From Anaerolineae bacterium (lineage in GTDB: Bacteria > Chloroflexota > Anaerolineae > Aggregatilineales > JAFGMM01): a DNA stretch of 64,000 nt. Positions 62,381 through 64,000 of the stretch are shown here, one piece after another. Both the position numbers and the translations under genes were made by a program. How positions within the stretch are numbered: the first letter of the stretch is position 1; every line of letters begins with the position of its first letter. The notes beneath the pieces are model-generated. The model was not told the DNA's origin, ran no database searches, and worked only from the letters and a program-made list of their open reading frames with translations. Location: positions 248,001 to 312,000 of the forward strand of contig JAOSJO010000022.1 of assembly GCA_027494055.1 (NCBI GenBank). The letters run 5' to 3'.

Positions 62381-64000
62381 TTACGGCGCCGTGAAATCCA
62401 TCTGCGCGCTCCACGGGCCGGTACCGCCCGGCCCCCACGTGCGCACCCACCACGTGTGGCTGCCGGAGGGCCAGCGCCACGCCGGGGAGGGTGAACGTGC
62501 ACGTCCCGCCGCTGCACCGCTCAGACCCGCGCTGCCAGCCGTCGAAGACCAGGCCCGATGGCCCGTTCAGGTACAGGCGATACCACGTCGCGTTGGCCGC
62601 CTCATCCCACGTGAAGGCGGGCGTGTTGCCGGCAATTGGCCCCTCCGGGGCGCGCAGCGCCGCCGCAAAGGGCACGGGCGTGCTCAGGGTGAAGTCGAGG
62701 CCGGCGCTCCACGCGCCCAGCCTCGCGCCCACGACGCCGCGCACCCACCAGCCATAGCCGCCGTTCACCCAGTCGTAGTCCGGCGTCACGCTGCACATGC
62801 CGCCGCTGCACGTCAGGGCGCTGACCGGGTACGTCTCATCGACGATCACGCCGCCGGTGTCGTTCTCCACGTACAGGCGATAGTGGGTCGCGTCCGCGAT
62901 GGCCTGCCACGAGAACGCCGGGGTGGGATCGGTCGTCGCGCCGTTGGGCTGGTTCTGCACGGGCGCAGGCGGCGGCGGCTCGCCCACGTAGAAGCTCCCG
63001 TCGCTGCTCCACGGACCGCGTCCGCCCGGCCCCCCACGTGCGCAGATTCCAGGTGTACGCGCCGTCACCCAGCGCGACCCCCACCCGGTAGCTGCAACCC
63101 GCGCCGCAGTGATCCGCGGCCTTCACCCACTCGTCAATCGGCCCGGACGGCCCGGTGACGTACAGGCGATACCACGTCGTGTTGGGCACCGGGTCCCACT
63201 GGTAGGTCGGGTCCGCGCCACTTGCGAGCACCCCGCTCGGCGCGCCCGGCGTGGCCGCCCCTGGCGCGGGCACGCTCACGGTGAAGTCGAGGTCGGCGCT
63301 CCACGCGCCCAGCGTCGCGCCCAGGACGCCGCGCACCCACCAGCTATAGCCGCCATTCACCCAGTCGTGGTCCGGCGTCACGCTGCACATGCCGCCGCTG
63401 CACGTCAGGGCGCTGACCGGGTACGTCTCATCGATCACCACGTCGCCCGCGTCGTTCTCCACATACAGGCGATAGTGGGTCGCGTCCGCGATGGCCTGCC
63501 ACGAGAACGCCGGGGTGAGATCGGTCGTCGCGCCGTTGGGCTGGTTCTGCGCGGGCGCAGGCGGCGGCGGCGCGCCGACCTGGAAGCTCCCGTCGCTGCT
63601 CCACGGGCCGGCGCCGCCCGGCCCCCACGTGCGCAGGTTCCAGGTGTACGCGCCGTCGTCCAGCACAACGCCCACCTGGTAGCTGCAACCCGCGCCGCAG
63701 TGGTCCGCGGCCTTCACCCACTGGTCAATCGGTCCGGACGGCCCGCTCACGTAGAGGCGATACCACGTCGCGTTGGGTACCGGGTCCCACTGGTAGGTTG
63801 GATCCGCGCCGCTCGCGAGCGTCCCGCTCGGCGCGCCCGGCGTGGCCGCCCCTGGCGCGGGCGCGCTCAGGGTGAACGCGCCCTCCGCGCTCCACGGGCC
63901 GGTCCCCGCGCTGTTGAGCGCGCGCACCCACCAGCTATAGTCGCCGTTAGACCAGTCCACGTCCGGCGTCGCCTGGCATGCGCTGGCCGCGCACGCCTCG
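62381..64000 (-). CDS. C-terminal part of a secreted repeat protein, 5' end beyond the window (two or more frameshifts)
   Basis: At least 535 residues of tandem beta-sandwich units, fibronectin-III-like, each with WYRLYV or HYRLYV strands, paired Cys (CGAGCSY, TCSGGMCS) and a closing WWVRG/WNLRTWG strand. A 197-residue block occurs twice (about 62,829-63,420 and 63,421-64,000) with near-identical DNA. The stop is a TAA at 62,381 after GTGPWSAQMDFTAP. One frame change lies at a six-C run (63,030-63,035) where the repeat copies have five, another near 62,480. It is probably a cell-surface adhesin or matrix protein. No start codon is inside the window. Confidence 0.7.

Noticed and set aside
1-64000. 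tRNA or rRNA genes that could mark a prophage attachment site
   Set aside because: No cloverleaf or rRNA segment was recognised by eye in either flank of the phage-like cluster; a covariance search would be needed to exclude them fully.

Overview
The window (about two-thirds G+C, dense genes, no rRNA or tRNA seen) reads as chromosomal DNA of a Chloroflexota bacterium, probably Anaerolineae-like. This is inferred from protein character (a response regulator fused to a thioredoxin-reductase-like enzyme, cNMP-binding histidine kinases, membrane-anchored cyclophilin, many GT-C membrane proteins) and from abundant palindromic intergenic repeats; no marker gene fixes the lineage. Roughly half of the recognisable genes are broken by one or more single-base shifts, most of them at homopolymers and two of them exactly inside catalytic motifs. 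I treat these as probable sequencing or assembly indels, not pseudogenes, and give each gene its full extent.

Region 1 (1-19,669, all minus strand) is a cell-surface polysaccharide locus. Read from the right it holds a Wzt-type ABC ATPase with a carbohydrate-binding tail, a polysaccharide pyruvyl transferase, GT4 and GT2 glycosyltransferases, an unusual two-part methyltransferase protein of lower G+C, an asparagine-synthase-like amidotransferase, three GT-C-like membrane proteins and an O-antigen ligase/polymerase-like protein. Many genes overlap by 4-35 nt, so this is one or two operons. No Wzm permease is present. Region 2 (19,670-21,525) is a repeat-rich gap followed by an ISKra4-family insertion sequence.

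Region 3 (21,527-26,147, plus) carries secG, a membrane-anchored peptide-type solute-binding protein, two tandem cyclophilins with a nearly identical core, and an UlaG-like metallo-beta-lactamase-fold hydrolase. Region 4 (26,216-39,492, minus) is a prophage-like morphogenesis cluster: terminase small and large subunits, Mu gp29-like portal, Mu I-like protease with a nested scaffold start, decoration protein, major capsid protein, glycosyltransferase, zinc ribbon, virion and connector proteins, tail tube, hub, fibre-like proteins and a holin-like protein. I see no integrase, repressor, tape measure, replication gene or endolysin. A strong promoter, a ~96-nt leader ending in an intrinsic terminator, and a long hairpin precede the operon. 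Host-type palindromes sit in most of its gene junctions, and a small opposite-strand membrane-protein gene with its own promoter is embedded in it.

Region 5 (39,733-45,524) holds a membrane protein plus winged-helix regulator pair with a palindromic operator, a PH-like membrane protein, a bactofilin-like membrane protein, and a GAF histidine kinase behind a roadblock-like protein. Region 6 (45,676-52,219, plus) is a sugar-utilisation operon: LacI regulator with twin operators, CUT1-type ABC importer without its ATPase, a secreted DUF4185 protein and a cytoplasmic DUF2961 (GH172) protein. DUF4185 plus DUF2961 is the enzyme pairing known from D-arabinan breakdown, so this is a candidate D-arabinan or related furanoside locus. 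Region 7 (52,423-62,316, plus) has a methyltransferase, a histidine phosphatase, and a four-gene redox/signalling module (response regulator-TrxR fusion, cNMP-binding kinase, UBP zinc finger, second cNMP-binding kinase). It continues with a secreted protein, a NarL-type GAF kinase, a lone receiver with Glu at the phosphorylation site, and a CPBP protease. The right edge (62,381-64,000, minus) is the C-terminal part of a repeat-built secreted protein.
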